In this document: one piece after another, positions 1-8,997 of the stretch
How positions within the stretch are numbered: position 1 is the stretch's first letter
Layout of the letters: every line of letters starts with the position of its first letter
Assembly: GCA_945901125.1 (NCBI GenBank)
Contig: CAMDKD010000010.1
Span: 1 to 64,000, forward strand
Source: Bordetella parapertussis
GTDB lineage: Bacteria > Pseudomonadota > Gammaproteobacteria > Burkholderiales > Burkholderiaceae_C
Direction of reading: 5' to 3'
Length of the DNA: 64,000 nt
Notes under the pieces: generated by a model
Databases searched by the model: none
What the model was told of the DNA's origin: nothing
What the model saw: only the letters and a program-made list of their open reading frames with translations
Program-made: the position numbers and the translations under genes

Positions 1-441
1 TGCAATCTGATCGACCGCTTCAGCACGCTGTACGCCGGTCAGGTGCTGGATTTGCGCGCCATCCCGTCCAACCTCTTGCCCAAGGGCTTGATACCGTTGC
101 AAATCGAATTGCTTGAACGCAGCGGCCCGGCAAAGACGCAGGAAATGACCATGCCGCCCGAAGTGCTGGCTGAAATGCAAAACGACAGCGGCTTGAGCGT
201 GGATCAGCCCGAACCGCAGGACAACGAAGTCGAGAGCATCATCATGCTGGCCCAGGGCATGCCGCATTTACCGGTGGAAGGCATGTCGCTCAAAGACCGT
301 CTGGCGGAAATAGAACGCAACATCATCGAGCAAGCGCTGGAGCGCTCGCAAGGCAATGTGTCGCGCACCGCCAAACTGCTGAACCTGCAACGCACCACGT
401 TGATTGAGAAGATCAACAAATACGAGTTGCGCAGCGCCTAA
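1..441 (+). CDS. Sigma-54-dependent flagellar regulator (FleQ/FlrA type), 3' end only
   Basis: The reading frame is open from base 1, so the gene begins upstream; only about 146 C-terminal residues are present. They start with NLIDRF, the end of an AAA+ sigma-54 interaction domain (family pattern RELxNLIER). The last ~45 residues form a Fis-type helix-turn-helix (LAEIERNIIEQALERSQGN, then RTAKLLNLQRTTLIEKINKY), which closely follows FleQ. FleQ/FlrA proteins sit at the top of the polar flagellar cascade and activate sigma-54 promoters such as the one upstream of flhA here. Placement beside motB and the flagellar genes supports this role. The receiver or FleQ domain cannot be seen, so NtrC-like relatives are not excluded. 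Confidence 0.85.
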   Translation, partial: CNLIDRFSTLYAGQVLDLRAIPSNLLPKGLIPLQIELLERSGPAKTQEMTMPPEVLAEMQNDSGLSVDQPEPQDNEVESIIMLAQGMPHLPVEGMSLKDRLAEIERNIIEQALERSQGNVSRTAKLLNLQRTTLIEKINKYELRSA

Positions 442-450
442 ACTAAAAGC

Positions 451-1503
451 TTATTTCGGATCCTGGTTCAACACCGTGATACTCATGCGGCGGTTGCGCG
501 GATCGAACTTGTCCTTGGGATTGAACGGGTCGGTATCGGCCACGCCTTCGATGCGCGTGAAACGTTCTTCCTTGATGCCTTTTTTCTGCAACAGCTGACG
601 CGTGGCTTCGGCACGGTCGGCTGACAGCGACCAGTTGTTTTTACCCTCAGGGTTTTGGAATGGCACCGCGTCGGTGTGACCGCGAATAGCCACCTTGTTG
701 GGCATGTCGGCCAGCGAGGCTGCGACTTCGCCTATGAGCGCGGCCGCCTTGCCTTGCATACCGTTGCCGCCGCTTGGGAACATCGCAAAATCGGCCTTGT
801 CGATGATTTCTATGCGCAAGCCGTCTTTGTCGCGGGTGATGGAGACCTGGTCTTTGATCTGTTCGAACTTTTTGTTTTCAGACAGTTTTTCATTGATCTC
901 TTTTTCCAGCTTTTCGAAGTTTTCCTTGTCCTGCTGTTCGGCGATTTCTTTTTTCTGCGCTTTGGTCAGCTTGTCAGGGTCGTTGCCGCCCTCGCCATCG
1001 CTTTTACCCTCGCCCTTTCCAGAGCTAGGATCATTGGCTTCGTTTTCATTTTCCGGCGCCGGTTCGGTGTCCGGATTAGGACCACCTTCAGATTTGGGGG
1101 TCAAGCGCTCGAGCAAACCGGTCTGACGCATGGCATAAGGAAACGCGTCCGGGTCGATGATGGAGCGGCCGCCCAACACGCCGTTAGAGCCTGCGAGTTG
1201 ACCCACCGGTGTCAGACTGTGAGAAGTGGGTTTGAAATAGTCGGCAATGCTTTTGCGCTGGTCGGCGTTGGAGGCGCCGAGCAACCACATCAACAAGAAA
1301 AAGGCCATCATGGCGGTCATCATGTCGGCCAGCGCAATTTTCCAGGCGCCGCCGTGGGCACCGGCATGCGCATCGGGCATTTTCTTGATGATGATGACCG
1401 GCGCGAGTGCCTCGGCAGCCTCGGGTGCCGGCGCTGCATCAGCAGGCATATCGGCCGGGGCTGCGTCCTCGGCGTCGGTAGGCTTGGCTTCTTCGTCAGC
1501 CAT
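451..1503 (-). CDS. motB: Flagellar motor stator protein MotB
   Basis: This 350-aa protein is the peptidoglycan-anchoring half of the MotA4MotB2 proton channel. An acidic, Ala/Pro-rich N-terminus of ~40 residues precedes IIIKK and a single membrane helix, GGAWKIALADMMTAMMAFFL, in which Asp60 is the expected proton-carrying residue. A long charged linker (~residues 140-215) leads to an OmpA-like domain (IRGHTDAVPF; DPRNRRMSITVL). The helix resembles proton-type MotB rather than sodium-type PomB. The IIIKK lead-in and extended linker recall MotB proteins of alphaproteobacteria more than the enteric type. It follows motA after a 2-nt gap. Confidence 0.95.
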   Translation of the reverse strand: MADEEAKPTDAEDAAPADMPADAAPAPEAAEALAPVIIIKKMPDAHAGAHGGAWKIALADMMTAMMAFFLLMWLLGASNADQRKSIADYFKPTSHSLTPVGQLAGSNGVLGGRSIIDPDAFPYAMRQTGLLERLTPKSEGGPNPDTEPAPENENEANDPSSGKGEGKSDGEGGNDPDKLTKAQKKEIAEQQDKENFEKLEKEINEKLSENKKFEQIKDQVSITRDKDGLRIEIIDKADFAMFPSGGNGMQGKAAALIGEVAASLADMPNKVAIRGHTDAVPFQNPEGKNNWSLSADRAEATRQLLQKKGIKEERFTRIEGVADTDPFNPKDKFDPRNRRMSITVLNQDPK

Positions 1504-1505
1504 GT

Positions 1506-2366
1506 TTACTTGCCTCGCATGCCGTCAAAAATTTCACCGAACGACGGCTGGTTATGGTGGTTGATCACCGATCGTGCGGCTTCAATCACCAGTGGCATGG
1601 GGTGACCATGCAAGTTAGCAACGATGAGTTGCTGCACACACTTCATCATTTCGCCGTCTTCATCAATCACCTGTGCAATACGCACAGCAAAAGGGCCGGC
1701 AATACCGTAAGCCAAAAACACACCCATGAACGTACCAACCAGCGCACTACCGATCAAAGCACCCAGCACAGGCGGGGGTTGGTCAATCGCACCCATGGTT
1801 TTCACCACACCGAGCACGCAAGCCACAATGCCCAGCGCAGGCAAGGCACCTTCCATGTTGGTCCAGACAGCTGCGTTCATCATCTCGTGGTGATGGTGAT
1901 TTTTAATCGAAGCCGTCATCACGTCTTCCACTGCGTAAGGGCTTAAGTTGCCTGAAGACACCACCATCAAACGGATGGTGTCGCAAATCAGCGCCAGCAA
2001 AGCATGGTCATGCAACAACGGCGGGTACTCTGCAAAAATGGCACTCGACTCCGGGTTTTCAATATGCGGCTCTAGTGCCACTGCGCCTTCGGCTTTGAGT
2101 GTTTTCAATATTTTGGAGACCACCAAAATCACTGCCAGGTAATCTTCCTTGTGGTAGGTGGGTCCCTTGAACACTTTGCCGGCCGAGCCGTAACCGGCTT
2201 TGACAGTGGCTGTACTGTTACTAATGAGTGAAGCCGCCACAGCTGCGCCACCAATCTGTGCGATTTCCCAAGGCGCTGCCTTGATCACAGGCGTCATATC
2301 GCCGCCGTGCGCGACGAACACGCCAAACACCGCGATCATCAAAACTACCAGACCTACTGCTGCCAT
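1506..2366 (-). CDS. motA: Flagellar motor stator protein MotA
   Basis: A 286-aa inner-membrane stator subunit with four predicted membrane segments: two near the N-terminus (VGLVVLMIAVFGVFVAHGG and the IGGAAVAASLIS region) and two near the C-terminus (ALGIVACVLGVVKTMGAI and LIGSALVGTFMGVFLAYG). The long cytoplasmic loop between them carries the torque-generating face. The segment GPTYHKEDYLAVILVVSKIL matches the MotA loop. The start is supported by a GGAG site about 10 nt upstream. motB follows immediately. A small GC hairpin lies in the 104-nt gap separating it from fliS. Confidence 0.95.
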   Translation of the reverse strand: MAAVGLVVLMIAVFGVFVAHGGDMTPVIKAAPWEIAQIGGAAVAASLISNSTATVKAGYGSAGKVFKGPTYHKEDYLAVILVVSKILKTLKAEGAVALEPHIENPESSAIFAEYPPLLHDHALLALICDTIRLMVVSSGNLSPYAVEDVMTASIKNHHHHEMMNAAVWTNMEGALPALGIVACVLGVVKTMGAIDQPPPVLGALIGSALVGTFMGVFLAYGIAGPFAVRIAQVIDEDGEMMKCVQQLIVANLHGHPMPLVIEAARSVINHHNQPSFGEIFDGMRGK

Positions 2367-2392
2367 GTTCTTACTCCACTGTTAAGACGAAC

Positions 2393-2408
2393 GGGGTCGC
2401 ATGACCCC
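2393..2408 (-). other. GC hairpin between fliS and motA
   Basis: A perfect 6-bp stem (GGGGTC / GACCCC) with a 4-nt loop lies in the 104-nt gap between the fliS stop and the motA start. No T-run follows in either direction, so it is not a canonical intrinsic terminator. It could be a processing or mRNA-stability structure that sets motAB levels apart from upstream genes; this function is inference. Confidence 0.35.
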
Positions 2409-2470
2409 ATTGCCTCGAATACTGATCGCTAGAGTAACTGAAAAACAGTACCCAGCGACAGCACTTAAGT

Positions 2471-2893
2471 TCAATTCACCGTCATTCCCGCCTGCGGTGC
2501 ACGCGGGATCAAAGCAGGCACGGTCTCCCATGCACTGCGGATTTCCATCATCAAGCCATGGACTTCTTCCAGAGCTTCTAAATCGTTATGAGCATTCACG
2601 TGCAACAAACGGCGCGTAACGTAGTCATAAAGTTCATTTAAATTTTTTGCCAGGTCGCCGCCCTTTTCAAAGTCAAGCGCGCCTTGCAGGCCCAGCACAA
2701 TGCGGCTGGCACGGGCAATCGATTTGCCCTTGTCTTCCAGGTTTTTATGAAGAATGTGGCCTTTGGCGGCAGACATGCTCTCAATCAAACCGTCAAACAA
2801 CATTTGTATCAGCTCAACACTGTTGGCCTTGGACACGCCGGTACTGATCTTGACTTGTCCGTAAGATTCGATGGCTCGGTGATTGGCTCTCAT
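2471..2893 (-). CDS. fliS: Flagellin export chaperone FliS
   Basis: This 140-aa helical protein matches FliS, which binds the disordered C-terminus of flagellin in the cytosol, prevents premature polymerisation and delivers it to the export gate. Family signatures are visible: an N-terminal YGQVKISTGVSKANSVELI, then QMLFDGLIESMSAAKGHI, then the helical core (LYDYVTRRLLHVNAHNDLEA). The length is typical (about 130-140 aa). The start is preceded by AGGAGC. fliD and fliC, the usual neighbours, are not next to it; instead fliS sits between an unknown gene and motA. Confidence 0.93.
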   Translation of the reverse strand: MRANHRAIESYGQVKISTGVSKANSVELIQMLFDGLIESMSAAKGHILHKNLEDKGKSIARASRIVLGLQGALDFEKGGDLAKNLNELYDYVTRRLLHVNAHNDLEALEEVHGLMMEIRSAWETVPALIPRAPQAGMTVN

Positions 2894-2984
2894 GACTTCT
2901 GCTCCTGTGATTCAATGTTTGACAATGAATGATTCGGAGTCATGGGCTCGAACTTGAGAATGATTCTGCAATTGCATATGAAAG

Positions 2985-3707
2985 TCATGCGGCAACAGGT
3001 CTGGCTTCCTGCTCAGACGTTTGCGTGATACCGGCTGCCTGTGGGGCTGCATTCAAACCGGAGAGATCGGGTTGCAACATATTCATGTCAGCGGGCGCAG
3101 CTTCGGCCACCGGCAAGGCTGGCATTTCGGCCGGCGGTAACTGCGCATCGTCTGCTTCACCATCCGGGTGAATCAACAAGGTTGCCGAATAAGCTTCTGT
3201 CAAACCTATACCGATGCGCGCATAAATCATGGAGGTCACCTGGTCGAGTGACTGCTGTATGCGCAAAACGTCGTCGGCTTTATTTGCTGCGAAATCAACA
3301 CCGGCCTGGTAAATGCTGGCCAGGTGGTGCATAGGCAGCCAGGACTCGAGCGAGCCGCGCGGCGTAGGAATCATGCGGTTATTGGTTGGCACGCCGGCGG
3401 TGCCGGCCTTGCCGTGCGCATAGCCTTCCATGAACACTTGTTCAATATGCTGACGCAATACGGGTTCGTAATGCGGTTTGAGGTTGCCGACAAATTTAGC
3501 GTCAACGCCGGGCACAGGAATGCCGCTCATGGCGTCCCACAAACTTTTGCCGGACAACTCGCCGAACAAACCGTCGTTATAGGTTTGTGGAATGTCTGAT
3601 TTGGCATAGCTTTGGTAAATCACGTTCACCTTATCGATGATGTAGAGCACCAGAATGAAAACCAGCAATAAGCCCCAGGCGAAAAAAAGTTGGAAAAAGC
3701 TGTTCAT
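2985..3707 (-). CDS. Unknown membrane-anchored protein of the fliA operon
   Basis: I do not recognise the family of this 240-aa protein. Residues ~1-25 form one hydrophobic segment (FFQLFFAWGLLLVFILVLYI), which suggests a single inner-membrane anchor. The middle (~30-165) is soluble and mixed helical, including SLESWLPMHHLASIYQAG. The last ~70 residues are Ala/Pro-rich and probably disordered. Its ATG overlaps the fliA stop by 4 nt, so it is translationally coupled to the flagellar sigma factor and followed by fliS. An accessory role in flagellar assembly or the motor is a guess from context only. Confidence 0.8.
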   Translation of the reverse strand: MNSFFQLFFAWGLLLVFILVLYIIDKVNVIYQSYAKSDIPQTYNDGLFGELSGKSLWDAMSGIPVPGVDAKFVGNLKPHYEPVLRQHIEQVFMEGYAHGKAGTAGVPTNNRMIPTPRGSLESWLPMHHLASIYQAGVDFAANKADDVLRIQQSLDQVTSMIYARIGIGLTEAYSATLLIHPDGEADDAQLPPAEMPALPVAEAAPADMNMLQPDLSGLNAAPQAAGITQTSEQEARPVAA

Positions 3708-4459
3708 GCCACCCTCCTTCCGGGTTTGCTGACCTGATCCTCACCTACTTGCAAAGTGCCGCGTAATTTTTTCACCACGGAGGAAAGAATCTGGCTGACG
3801 CGTGATTCGCTGACCTCCAGCACTTCGCCGATTTCTTTCAAATTCAGTTCTTCGACGTAATAAAGCTGCATGACCAGTTGTTCACGCTCAGGCAGCTGAG
3901 CAATAGCGTCGGTCACCGCTTCCATGAATTCGGCTTCTTCGACCATCACATCCGGCTGGTGCGAGGCATCGTCGGCAATGCTCATCACTTCTTCAGTGAC
4001 GACTTCAAGCGAATAAGTTTCAAAACGTCTGGCCTTGCCGCGTTCTTTTTGAAAGTCTTCCAAATCCTTGCCCATGTACTCGGCAATCTCGGCCTGGGTC
4101 GGTGCTCGACCGAGTTCAGAAGACAGTGCGTGCAAGGTTTCGTTATGCGATTTATTAAAGGCAACGGCCGAGCGCGGCAAAAACGACAAGCGCCGCACTT
4201 CATCGAGCATGGCACCGCGCACACGGCTGTGGGCGAAGTTTTCAAAGTCCACGCCTTTGCTGGCGTCAAACACCCGCGAAGCCTCGAGCAGTCCCATCAT
4301 GCCGACTTGTATCAATTCGTCGAGTTCCATGTAAGCAGGAACCCGCGCCTTCAAATGCAAGGCCACGCGTTTGACCAGACCGAGGTGGGCCAGCACCAGT
4401 TCCTCGCCTTGCGGGCGGGCCTGGCTGTACATCTTCATTGGTGACATTGTGCGCATCAT
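3704..4459 (-). CDS. fliA: Flagellar sigma factor FliA (sigma-28)
   Basis: A 251-aa sigma-70-family protein without region 1. Region 2 is clear (LVKRVALHLKARVPAYMELD, then DELIQVGMMGLLEA), followed by region 3 and a region 4 helix-turn-helix (LNLKEIGEVLEVSESRVSQI). It directs RNA polymerase to late flagellar promoters and is normally held by FlgM until the hook is complete; flgM is not in this window. It overlaps flhG by 4 nt upstream and the unknown gene by 4 nt downstream. The next ATG, one codon in, forms a TGATG junction and is an alternative start. Confidence 0.96.
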   Translation of the reverse strand: MMRTMSPMKMYSQARPQGEELVLAHLGLVKRVALHLKARVPAYMELDELIQVGMMGLLEASRVFDASKGVDFENFAHSRVRGAMLDEVRRLSFLPRSAVAFNKSHNETLHALSSELGRAPTQAEIAEYMGKDLEDFQKERGKARRFETYSLEVVTEEVMSIADDASHQPDVMVEEAEFMEAVTDAIAQLPEREQLVMQLYYVEELNLKEIGEVLEVSESRVSQILSSVVKKLRGTLQVGEDQVSKPGRRVA

Positions 4460-5280
4460 TGATCCGAGCTGCTTTTAAGCAACCGCTCCATGAAAAATTG
4501 CAAACCGCCCGAAGGCTGGTCAATAGGTCGTAACTGCGTGCATAACTCCGCCAGACGGCGAAAGTCACGCGCTGCCGCGGTACCCGGGGCCAGTTCCATG
4601 ACGGACTGGTATTTTTTGAGTGCTGCCAACACCATTTCATCGCGTTCGATGGCGGTCAGGTAGTGCACTGATTCATTCAAAAATCTCACACACACATCAT
4701 TCAGGCGTTGGTAAAGCTTCCAGCCTTGGGTTTGTGTGTCGACCAGATTGGGCAGTAAATAAATTTCATCCAAATGCATTTCCTGCGACATCACTTTGAT
4801 AGTGCCGTAGGCGTCCGCAATCGATGAAGGATCATCCTGCACCACCACAAAGCGGCGGTGACAAGCTGCCAGAAACGCCAGCACCGACGGTGCAATACCG
4901 GCGGCCACATCGACGATCAGGTAATCCACATGCTTGCCCAGATTGCTGAACGACTGCACGATGCTGGCCGCTTGAATTTGGCTCAAGGCAGCCAGTTCCT
5001 GCATACCTGAGGCGCCGGGTATCAGTTGTATGCCCTGGCGTGTTTTGATGACGATTTCTTCCAGCGTTTTCTGGCCGGCCAGGAAATGACTGAGGTTGTA
5101 TTCGGCGCGAGCGCCCAAGGCGATTTGTGCGTTGGCCAGGCCTAGGTCGGCGTCAAACAACATGACGTCGTGACCGCGCTGCGCCAGCGCCACCGCCAGG
5201 TTGATAGACACCGTGGTTTTACCCACGCCGCCTTTACCGCTGGCAATGCCTATGACTTCGGTGGTTTTTGTTTTACTCAT
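4456..5280 (-). CDS. flhG: MinD-like ATPase FlhG (FleN)
   Basis: A 274-aa ParA/MinD-family ATPase that restricts flagellar number at the pole and counteracts FleQ and FlhF in polar flagellates. The deviant Walker A SGKGGVGKTT lies at residues 14-23, switch I near FDADLGLANAQ, and Walker B near YLIVDVAAGI. Only a short stretch precedes the Walker A motif. The gene overlaps flhF by 8 nt and fliA by 4 nt, the conserved flhF-flhG-fliA order. The C-terminal region (FFMERLL) is consistent with a membrane-targeting helix. Confidence 0.95.
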   Translation of the reverse strand: MSKTKTTEVIGIASGKGGVGKTTVSINLAVALAQRGHDVMLFDADLGLANAQIALGARAEYNLSHFLAGQKTLEEIVIKTRQGIQLIPGASGMQELAALSQIQAASIVQSFSNLGKHVDYLIVDVAAGIAPSVLAFLAACHRRFVVVQDDPSSIADAYGTIKVMSQEMHLDEIYLLPNLVDTQTQGWKLYQRLNDVCVRFLNESVHYLTAIERDEMVLAALKKYQSVMELAPGTAAARDFRRLAELCTQLRPIDQPSGGLQFFMERLLKSSSDQ

Positions 5281-6697
5281 GTGCTGCCCCTGCGTGTTGT
5301 GCCGCCAGTCGGCTGATCCTGGCAGACGCCATGGCCATGGTGCTGCGCAAATCTTCGTGGGCAGCCTCCAGGTTGTTCAATGAGAGTTGGTTCAATGCCA
5401 AGGACACCAGTTCTTCGATCTGCAGCTGACGGCCCCAGTCGGCGATGCGTTCGCCGCGGCTGACGCTGCTCACGCCCACATGGCCTTCGGTCAAGACCTG
5501 AATCAAAGACCAGGGCTGGGTCGCTTCGTCCAGCTTGCTGACCATCAGGCTTTGCCACTGGATTTGCGGTGTAGACAAGAGGCGGCGCAACAGCGACTGC
5601 GATGCGTCGGCCGGCATGACCAGATGGAACTGGGCGGTTGAGTTGATGGCCGCGATTTCCGCAACGCGTTCGGCCATTTGCACCCCGGGCGTGTCTATGA
5701 CTATGCATTTGCGCTGACCGTGTTCTTCCAGCAGCAGCTTCAACATGGTGATGTTGGTGGCGCGGAAACAATCCACACCGGATTGGGCACTGAGCAACTG
5801 GGTCTGGTTCCAGGCGCCAGCGCGCTGGTCGCTGAAACTGATCACCGCCACTTGTTCGCTGCCCAGGGTCACGCTGGCTTGTTGCGCCATGCGCGCGACC
5901 ATCAAGGATTTACCTGAGCCGGAAGGGCCGGCCAGCACATGTATGCCGCTGTCTTGCACAGTCACATGGGTTTGTTGCATAGAGTGACACAGTTGACGAC
6001 GGATCTCGTCCATGGCCGGTTCAATCTCTTCAAAGCTTTGTATGCTGTCTATCAGCAAGGCGCGCAAGGCCACCGGAATCGCGGCTTCTTGCAAGGCATT
6101 GCGCAGCGGGTGCAGATTGCGTGACAAGCCGGCACCCTGCCAGGCCATTTGCTGGCTGAGCTTGAATTCCTTGCGCAGCACAGACAGTTCTTCGCGCACC
6201 ATTTCCACAATTTCACGACCGCGTTGTTTGTCGCGCTCTTCCTGGGCGGCCAGTATTTTTTCAGCGGCCACGGTATCGACCACGGCGGCTTGCACGGGTG
6301 GCTGTTCAATCACAGGCGCAGCGGCGACCGGTGTTTTGTCTTCCACCGCTTTGGTTTTCAAACTGGCAGCGGGCACAAAGCCCTCGGTCATACTTGTCTT
6401 GGCTGATTTAGTGCCGCGTTTCTGGCGCGTTATGGTGTCGTCCAGCACTTGCCCAAAGCTCGCTGTTGTTTCTTCCACCAGCGGTTGATCGGACAAGGCA
6501 TAGGTTTTGTCGGTAGGTACAAAATTTTCTGCTACTGCGGTTTCCGCATCCAAGGGAGCCAGGTCCACCGCCACAATCAATTCAGTCTGACCGCGCACTT
6601 TGCTGCTGGAGATGACGAGCACGTCAGGGCCGAACATCGCCACCGCTTTTTCATTGGCGGCCCGGGTATCGCGTGCCAGGATTCGTTTGAGTTCCAT
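5273..6697 (-). CDS. flhF: SRP-family GTPase FlhF
   Basis: A 474-aa member of the SRP GTPase group that marks the site of polar flagellum assembly. The N-terminal B domain begins MELKRILARDTRAANEKAVA, a low-complexity linker covers about residues 80-150, and the NG domain occupies the rest. GTPase motifs are visible: P-loop GPSGSGKS, DTPGVQ at the G3 position, and SKLDEA near the specificity loop. It has the expected length and sits between flhA and flhG. With flhG and the FleQ-like regulator it predicts a single polar flagellum or a few. Confidence 0.95.
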   Translation of the reverse strand: MELKRILARDTRAANEKAVAMFGPDVLVISSSKVRGQTELIVAVDLAPLDAETAVAENFVPTDKTYALSDQPLVEETTASFGQVLDDTITRQKRGTKSAKTSMTEGFVPAASLKTKAVEDKTPVAAAPVIEQPPVQAAVVDTVAAEKILAAQEERDKQRGREIVEMVREELSVLRKEFKLSQQMAWQGAGLSRNLHPLRNALQEAAIPVALRALLIDSIQSFEEIEPAMDEIRRQLCHSMQQTHVTVQDSGIHVLAGPSGSGKSLMVARMAQQASVTLGSEQVAVISFSDQRAGAWNQTQLLSAQSGVDCFRATNITMLKLLLEEHGQRKCIVIDTPGVQMAERVAEIAAINSTAQFHLVMPADASQSLLRRLLSTPQIQWQSLMVSKLDEATQPWSLIQVLTEGHVGVSSVSRGERIADWGRQLQIEELVSLALNQLSLNNLEAAHEDLRSTMAMASARISRLAAQHAGAAHE

Positions 6698-6733
6698 GTT
6701 GTTTCTCGCAGGTCAGTGTTTTATTTATTTCAA

Positions 6734-8836
6734 TCAATTGCGGTTCATTGCGTTCACGGTGTGAATAACCTTGACAGCCTGGTCGTCCGGGATTTCGCTG
6801 TAAGACAGCACAGTCAAATCGTTCACGCGAAAGCGCACAGCCTTGGACAGCCAGCCACGGATCAGCGGCGACACCACCAACACGGCGGCGTGTCCTTCTT
6901 CTTCCATGTCTCGGGCTGCCTGGCGCAGCGAATTGAACAGGTTTTCTGCCAGATTGGGTTCAAGCACCACGGGCTGGCCGGGCTGGCTTTGTTGCAATAC
7001 GTTGTGCAACAGTTGTTCAAGACCGGGTTCCAGCGTCATGACCGACAGGTTGCTGGATTCATCGACCAGCGCCTGCATGATCATGCGGCCGAGTTTGGGG
7101 CGCACGGAGGCGGCGAGTTGTTCGGGGTCGGTGCTGCGGGCAGCGGCTTCGGTCAGTGTTTCGACAATCGAGCGCATGTCGCGGATGGACACACCTTCGC
7201 CGAGCAACTGTTGTAACACGCGGGTGACCACGCCCAGACTGAGTTTGCCCGGCACCAGTTCTTCCACCAGCTTTGGCGATTTGGCCGACAGCTTGTCAAG
7301 CAATTGCTGGACTTCGTCGTGGCTTAACAGGTCAGCCGAGTTTTCACGCAGCACTTTGTTCAAATGGGTGGCAATCGCGGTACTGGCATCGACCACGGTG
7401 TAACCCAGGGTGCGCGCCACATCGCGTTGCGACGGCTCAATCCACACGGCTTCCAGACCGAAGGCAGGTTCACGCGTCGGCGTGCCTTGCAATTCACCGT
7501 AAACCTGACCCGGGTTGATCGCCAGTTCGCGACCGACCTTGATCTCGCCCTTGCCGCGTACCACGCCTTTTAAGACGATGTTGTAACTGTCGGGGTCTAT
7601 ATTTAAATCGTCGCGGATACGCACAGGCTGCACCAGAAAGCCGAGTTCGGCAGACAGTTTTTTGCGCACGCCTTTGACCCGGCTCATGAGTTCGCCGCCG
7701 GTGTCCGGGTTGACCAGCGGAATCAAGCCGTAGCCGATTTCCAGACCGATCAAATCAACCTGGTCTACATCGTCCCAGTCCAGGTCTTTGGTGGCTTCGG
7801 TGGTGGCCGCAGCTTGCGCGACAGCCTCCTGCGTGGCTTCTTCTTCGACTTCGTTTTTCACCACCAGCAAGCCCAGACCGGCGGTGGCTGCAGCCAAGCC
7901 GATGAACATCAAATGCGGCATGCCGGGCACCAGACCCAGCATGGTCAGAATGATGGCGGAAATAAACATGGCAGACGGATTGGCCAGCTGTGAGCCGGCC
8001 TGCTCGGAAATCGATTCAGTGGTGGTGACCCGGGTCACGATGATGGCGGTGGCCAATGACAACAGCAGCGAAGGAATTTGAGCGACCAGGCCGTCGCCGA
8101 TGGTCAGCAAGGTATATATCTTGCCGGCTTCAGAGACTGACAAACCGTGTTGAAGCACACCGATGGCCAGACCGCCGATCAAGTTGATCAACAGAATCAG
8201 CAAACCGGCGATAGCGTCGCCGCTGACAAATTTGGAGGCACCGTCCATGGCACCGAAAAAGTCCGATTCTTGCGCCAGTTCTTCACGGCGTTTTTTGGCG
8301 GTGGCTTGATCGATCACACCGGCGTTCAAATCAGCGTCGATAGACATTTGTTTACCAGGCATGGCATCCAAAGTGAAACGCGCGTTCACTTCAGACACGC
8401 GACCGGCACCTTTGGTCACCACAATGAAGTTGATGATCATCAAAATTGCAAAAATGATAAAGCCAACTACGTAATTGCCAGCAATCACGAATTCGCCAAA
8501 AGCGGCCACTACTTTACCTGCTGCGTCATGCCCGGTATGGCCTTCGACCAGGATGATGCGGGTGGAGGCCACGTTCAACGCCAGGCGCAACATGGTGGCA
8601 AACAGCAAAACTGTAGGAAAGGACGAGAAATCCAGCGGTTTGCGGGTGCTGATGGAGATCATGATGATCACCAAGCTAATAATGATGTTGAAAGTAAATA
8701 AAAAGTCCAATAAAAGCGCTGGCAAAGGCAGCACCAGCATGGCCATGATCACTAACACCAGTATGGGTATACCCAGACCGGCGAGATCAAACTTTGCAAA
8801 GTTCTGTCGAATCGTTGACAGGCTCAAGGTGCTCAT
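6734..8836 (-). CDS. flhA: Flagellar type III export gate protein FlhA
   Basis: A 700-aa export-gate protein. The N-terminal ~330 residues hold about eight membrane helices and the FHIPEP-family core (TKGAGRVSEVNARFTLDAMP and GKQMSIDADLNAG are strongly conserved). The C-terminal cytosolic domain docks chaperone-substrate complexes. It is the first gene of the minus-strand flagellar run and lies downstream of a consensus sigma-54 promoter. flhB, which usually precedes it, is absent; the divergent fliK takes that place. Confidence 0.97.
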   Translation of the reverse strand: MSTLSLSTIRQNFAKFDLAGLGIPILVLVIMAMLVLPLPALLLDFLFTFNIIISLVIIMISISTRKPLDFSSFPTVLLFATMLRLALNVASTRIILVEGHTGHDAAGKVVAAFGEFVIAGNYVVGFIIFAILMIINFIVVTKGAGRVSEVNARFTLDAMPGKQMSIDADLNAGVIDQATAKKRREELAQESDFFGAMDGASKFVSGDAIAGLLILLINLIGGLAIGVLQHGLSVSEAGKIYTLLTIGDGLVAQIPSLLLSLATAIIVTRVTTTESISEQAGSQLANPSAMFISAIILTMLGLVPGMPHLMFIGLAAATAGLGLLVVKNEVEEEATQEAVAQAAATTEATKDLDWDDVDQVDLIGLEIGYGLIPLVNPDTGGELMSRVKGVRKKLSAELGFLVQPVRIRDDLNIDPDSYNIVLKGVVRGKGEIKVGRELAINPGQVYGELQGTPTREPAFGLEAVWIEPSQRDVARTLGYTVVDASTAIATHLNKVLRENSADLLSHDEVQQLLDKLSAKSPKLVEELVPGKLSLGVVTRVLQQLLGEGVSIRDMRSIVETLTEAAARSTDPEQLAASVRPKLGRMIMQALVDESSNLSVMTLEPGLEQLLHNVLQQSQPGQPVVLEPNLAENLFNSLRQAARDMEEEGHAAVLVVSPLIRGWLSKAVRFRVNDLTVLSYSEIPDDQAVKVIHTVNAMNRN

Positions 8837-8910
8837 TGTGACTTTTCTCTTGTTTTTGAAACGTTAAGAATTCAATTTCGGAATGCTTTTCAGCGCAGAC
8901 AGTCTGATGA

Positions 8911-8926
8911 AGCAATCGATGTGCCA
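8911..8926 (-). promoter_or_regulatory. Sigma-54 (RpoN) promoter for the flhA operon
   Basis: On the minus strand the sequence reads TGGCAC-N5-TTGCT, an exact match to the -24/-12 consensus TGGCAC-N5-TTGCW. The flhA ATG is 75 nt downstream of the -12 element, giving a 5' UTR of about 60 nt. The FleQ-like sigma-54 activator at the window start is the likely partner, which would make flhAFG-fliA class II genes. Confidence 0.8.
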
Positions 8927-8997
8927 ACTTGTTTCTGTGTATACCTTTGATGCTTGGTGACACCGGAACTAGCTTCCAGTAGCGGCAAGCCATTTCC

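Noticed and set aside
655..1605. Long open frame antisense to motB
   Set aside because: It mirrors motB codon bias, has low-complexity composition and no family match. motB is unambiguous.
2367..2470. Sigma-28 promoter for motAB
   Set aside because: Only fragments (GTTACTC, GCGATCAG) resemble the consensus; the -35 TAAAG is missing.
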